Below are positions 61,781 to 64,000 of a stretch of 64,000 nucleotides of DNA, piece after piece. Made by a program: the position numbers and the translations under genes. Source of the stretch: Paracholeplasma brassicae (GTDB taxonomy: Bacteria; Bacillota_I; Bacilli_A; Acholeplasmatales; UBA5453); the NCBI RefSeq assembly GCF_000967915.1, contig NC_022549.1:1042366-1106365 (forward strand), read 5' to 3'. The first letter of the stretch is position 1. Each line of letters begins with the position of its first letter. The notes under the pieces were generated by a model that was not told the DNA's origin, did not search any database, and worked only from the letters and a program-made list of their open reading frames with translations.

Positions 61781-63343
61781 CTATATGATAGTTTCGATTA
61801 TGTTTTTTACCCAAGAAAAGAAGCTTGCGATTTGATTTGATACTGGGTTATTCGTAATAAAACCAAGTGAAAATCCAGTTAAACCTTTTAATACTGCTAA
61901 AATGAATAACAATAATATTGCAATTAAAATACCACGAACTGTCCACTTTAGTATTTTTCTAAATTGGGATTGTTCTTTTGGTTTTTCTTCTTCGATTCCT
62001 AAAATACTATTTATATCTCTAGGAACGTCTTGAACATTCGTTTCTTGTTCAGAAAGCAAGCTTTGTTCAATCTTCTTGACTTTTTTCCACTCTTTACGTG
62101 TGAGTTTTGTTTCATATGCATTTACTGCAATTGCATCTAATATTGGTTTGTCTTCTTCAACTTCAACTTTAGCTTTTAGATTAGCAAGTTCTGCTTTAAT
62201 CTCTCTTAATTCTGCTAAAATCTCTTCAGTGTCGAACTCAACGACAAAGTCATGTGAATGATCACAATGTGCATCATGTGTATGAACTTCATCAAATGAT
62301 TCGGTTTCTTCTTTCAAAATTTCTTCTTCAACTGGCTCAGATTGATCTTCAAGCACTGATTGTTCCTCAACTACTGACTGTTCAACAACCGTTTCATCAA
62401 CTGCTGGCTCTTCAACCACAGGTTCTTCAACTACTGCTTCTTCAATCGGTGCAACAACTTCTTCTTGTTTTTCTTCTGGCACAATTATTGATTCATAAAC
62501 ACCTGGATGTTCTGGTATGAAGTATAATTCTTTTGTTCCTTCTGCGTTTGCCAAAATGTACTCAATAATTTCTTCTTTCTTTAATTCGATTGAAGCCTTA
62601 ATATTGTGGTCTTTTGCGAAACGTTGCAATTGAATAACAGCCATCTTTTTAACTTTTTCTTCAACTTCTGGAGTGTGTTCGTTATTATTTTTTAACTCAC
62701 GAATAATAATTTCTTGTAGTTCATTTTTCTTTAATCTTCTAGGTACATCAACACCATATTTCTTACCAATTTCTCTTAATTCCACTAATGTCGAACTCTT
62801 AAATAATACTGGTCTAAATAATTCTGGTGTCAGACCATCTATTCGATTCGCTTCGTCGTAAAAGATTGGTGCAAGCGTCTTGTTAAAAAAGACGACATCT
62901 TCGAACACTTGTCCTAAATTAACGTAATGGTTCTTTGATTCATTAATCAACTTGAAAACTTCATCTTCTCCAACTTGTTTATCAAAAATATAAGTCAATA
63001 ATCTTAACCATAGATTGACACGATAATTTTTTTCTAACTCATCGTCTTGAAAAAGTGGTAGCAGTCCTTCAAGTTGAGACTCACTAAAATTATCATACCA
63101 GGACAATCTGTAGTTTACTTCATCTGATAATGTTTGTGAAACTATTTGTTTTGATTTCACAACACTGTCCAACACTGAGCGTAAGGCGATCATTCGTAGT
63201 TTTCTTGGAACTAATAACCCTAAGCCTTGGAAAAAATTCACAACTTTCTCAGCAGGTAAATAAATCAACGTTTCAATTAATTCATCTACTTCGACTTGTT
63301 TCGTACCGATTAACACAGTACTTGATTTAGTTAAAATAGCCAT
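61781..63343 (-). CDS. Membrane protein with SAP/Rho-N-like repeats, acidic repeat and His-rich stretch
   Basis: 520 aa, not recognised as a whole. Helical N-terminal part (~1-190), two SAP/Rho-N-like units (ELREIGKKYGVDVPRRLKKNE ~195 and LQRFAKDHNIKASIELKKEE ~235, each shown in part), an EEPVVEEPAV-type acidic repeat (~300-345), HTHDAHCDHSHD (possible metal site ~360), a coiled coil, and one membrane segment near 465-490. SAP/Rho-N units usually bind nucleic acid; joined to a membrane anchor, this hints at DNA or RNA tethering (inference). Heads the mutS-mutL-miaA-aro operon. Confidence 0.7.
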   Translation of the reverse strand: MAILTKSSTVLIGTKQVEVDELIETLIYLPAEKVVNFFQGLGLLVPRKLRMIALRSVLDSVVKSKQIVSQTLSDEVNYRLSWYDNFSESQLEGLLPLFQDDELEKNYRVNLWLRLLTYIFDKQVGEDEVFKLINESKNHYVNLGQVFEDVVFFNKTLAPIFYDEANRIDGLTPELFRPVLFKSSTLVELREIGKKYGVDVPRRLKKNELQEIIIRELKNNNEHTPEVEEKVKKMAVIQLQRFAKDHNIKASIELKKEEIIEYILANAEGTKELYFIPEHPGVYESIIVPEEKQEEVVAPIEEAVVEEPVVEEPAVDETVVEQSVVEEQSVLEDQSEPVEEEILKEETESFDEVHTHDAHCDHSHDFVVEFDTEEILAELREIKAELANLKAKVEVEEDKPILDAIAVNAYETKLTRKEWKKVKKIEQSLLSEQETNVQDVPRDINSILGIEEEKPKEQSQFRKILKWTVRGILIAILLLFILAVLKGLTGFSLGFITNNPVSNQIASFFSWVKNIIETII

Positions 63344-63495
63344 CGTATCCCTCCATAATGTTCAAATTATACTTATATCTTACAACATTAGTTTAGAAAT
63401 ATCAATAGCCAATAATAAAGGAAAACCGTATATTTTGATAATTTACCTTAAATTTTCGAGTTTTCGAGATCTTTATTGACCTCAAATTCAATAAT

Positions 63496-63789
63496 TTACT
63501 TTATTTCAAGCAATAAGTTATTAATCTCGTTTTGAAGATCAAGATAAATATCAACCTTGGGTATTTCTTCAATTGAGCGCTTTACTGACTCATACTCTGT
63601 TTCAAACTGTGAAATTGCGTTCGTTTTGCCTATTGCCTTTGCATTAACTAGTTGTTTTTGAAGTGCTTTCATATCGGAAATCCTTTTCTTAAGGGATTTA
63701 TCGCCATTCACTAAAGACTCGAGTTTTTTATACGTTTCAAGCTCTTCCATTGTTTGAATCATTTCAAATAGTTCTTGTTTCTTACTCAC
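63496..63789 (-). CDS. ricA: YmcA/YlbF family protein (RicA-like)
   Basis: About 97 aa from GTG 63789 (GGTGAAG upstream), overlapping the miaB stop by eight bases. All-helical YlbF/YmcA family. Its place directly after miaB matches Bacillus ymcB-ymcA. There RicA joins RicT and RicF in a complex that directs RNase Y mRNA processing and is needed for biofilm, competence and sporulation. The exact paralogue is inferred from position. Confidence 0.82.
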   Translation of the reverse strand: MSKKQELFEMIQTMEELETYKKLESLVNGDKSLKKRISDMKALQKQLVNAKAIGKTNAISQFETEYESVKRSIEEIPKVDIYLDLQNEINNLLLEIK

Positions 63790-64000
63790 ACGCTTCACCA
63801 ATTAAAAACCATGTTCGTGTTTCGGTGATTTTAACGTCAACAATCTTTCCTATTAATGATTTATCGCCTTTGAAATTGACTAGTTTATTGTGTTCTGAGT
63901 ATCCTGCTAATGTATTATCATCTGCCTTGGACGTCCCATCTACAAGTACTTTTACAACTTTATCGGCGTACTTTTTGCTTGCTCTGGCGTAACCTTCATT
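63782..64000 (-). CDS. miaB: tRNA-2-methylthio-N6-dimethylallyladenosine synthase, 3' end
   Basis: 72 codons plus stop of a gene that starts outside the window. NEGYARASKKYADKVVKVL, LAGYSEHNKLVNFKGDKSLI and GKIVDVKITETRTWFL match the C-terminal TRAM domain of MiaB (YmcB). It methylthiolates the i6A37 made by MiaA. The radical-SAM part is not visible. Confidence 0.9.
   Translation of the reverse strand, partial: NEGYARASKKYADKVVKVLVDGTSKADDNTLAGYSEHNKLVNFKGDKSLIGKIVDVKITETRTWFLIGEACE

Noticed and set aside
63404-63480. CTCGAAAACTCGAAAA repeat before the 520-aa gene as regulatory element
   Set aside because: Short, A-rich and without dyad symmetry; not enough to call a binding site.
1-64000. 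Mycoplasma-type genetic code (TGA as Trp)
   Set aside because: TGA serves as the stop in several coupled genes (arcA, mutL/miaA overlap) and long conserved proteins read with TGG for Trp.
1-64000. CRISPR arrays, insertion sequences, prophage or tRNA genes
   Set aside because: Scanned by eye on both strands; no spaced repeats, transposase motifs, integrase or tRNA cloverleaf were recognised. Short intergenic gaps leave little room.

Overview
The window reads as a chromosomal segment of a low-GC, wall-less-type bacterium of the Acholeplasmatales/Izemoplasmatales side of the Mollicutes (inference). TGA is used as stop (for example in the ATGA overlaps of arcA, mutL/miaA and aroK/aroQ) and long proteins such as MutS (842 aa) read through in the standard code, which excludes Mycoplasma-type recoding. 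No sporulation genes, insertion sequences, CRISPR arrays, tRNA or rRNA genes were seen. Gene order miaB-ricA-...-mutS-mutL-miaA and rluB-cmk-rpsA-der-gpsA-HU is the order familiar from Bacillus.

Layout, left to right. 1-6 kb (minus strand): two membrane c-di-GMP proteins (GGDEF/EAL) followed by a strong promoter, a c-di-GMP-I (GEMM) riboswitch with an intrinsic terminator, and an operon of exported proteins whose signal regions resemble SipW/TasA-type proteins. 6-11 kb: a domain-permuted GH3 beta-glucosidase, a 7TM-GGDEF diguanylate cyclase and a SatP-type acetate transporter. 11-17 kb: an amino-acid ABC transporter under a partially duplicated T-box leader (specifier probably CGU, arginine), divergent from arcA (arginine deiminase) coupled to a beta-hydroxyacid dehydrogenase, then a PAS-GGDEF cyclase. 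17-21 kb: a metNIQ methionine transporter plus ogt behind a structured attenuator leader that I cannot assign to a known class. 21-39 kb: redox (TrxR plus a two-domain thioredoxin-like protein), formate/nitrite channel, PgpA-like phosphatase, RlmCD, AckA, TrmL, QueG, MATE, GH105, PncB, YaaA, cardiolipin synthase. 39-46 kb: DUF1836 regulator, a split HEPN-like gene, a split TPR-GGDEF-EAL protein, kinase, phosphodiesterase and RdgB. 46-64 kb: KtrA, CPBP protease, ankyrin protein, then the housekeeping run HU, gpsA, der, cmk-rpsA fusion, rluB, efp, aroQ, aroK, miaA, mutL, mutS, a 520-aa membrane protein, ricA and the 3' end of miaB.

Two themes stand out. First, c-di-GMP signalling is dense: two intact-looking cyclases, one intact-looking phosphodiesterase, two degenerate proteins and a riboswitch that ties the second messenger to surface proteins. 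Second, several genes (the third surface gene, metN, rluB, a HEPN-like gene) are each broken by exactly one extra A in an A7 or A8 run and become one clean protein if that A is removed. This means either sequence error in homopolymers, phase variation, or polymerase slippage that restores the frame. Other A7/A8 runs lie harmlessly in frame in arcA and cls, so the effect is not universal.

Metabolically the segment suggests a fermenter: acetate kinase, acetate and formate-family channels, arginine deiminase, and uptake or hydrolysis of plant-type glycans (GH3, GH105). All functional calls rest on reading motifs by eye; no database search was run.
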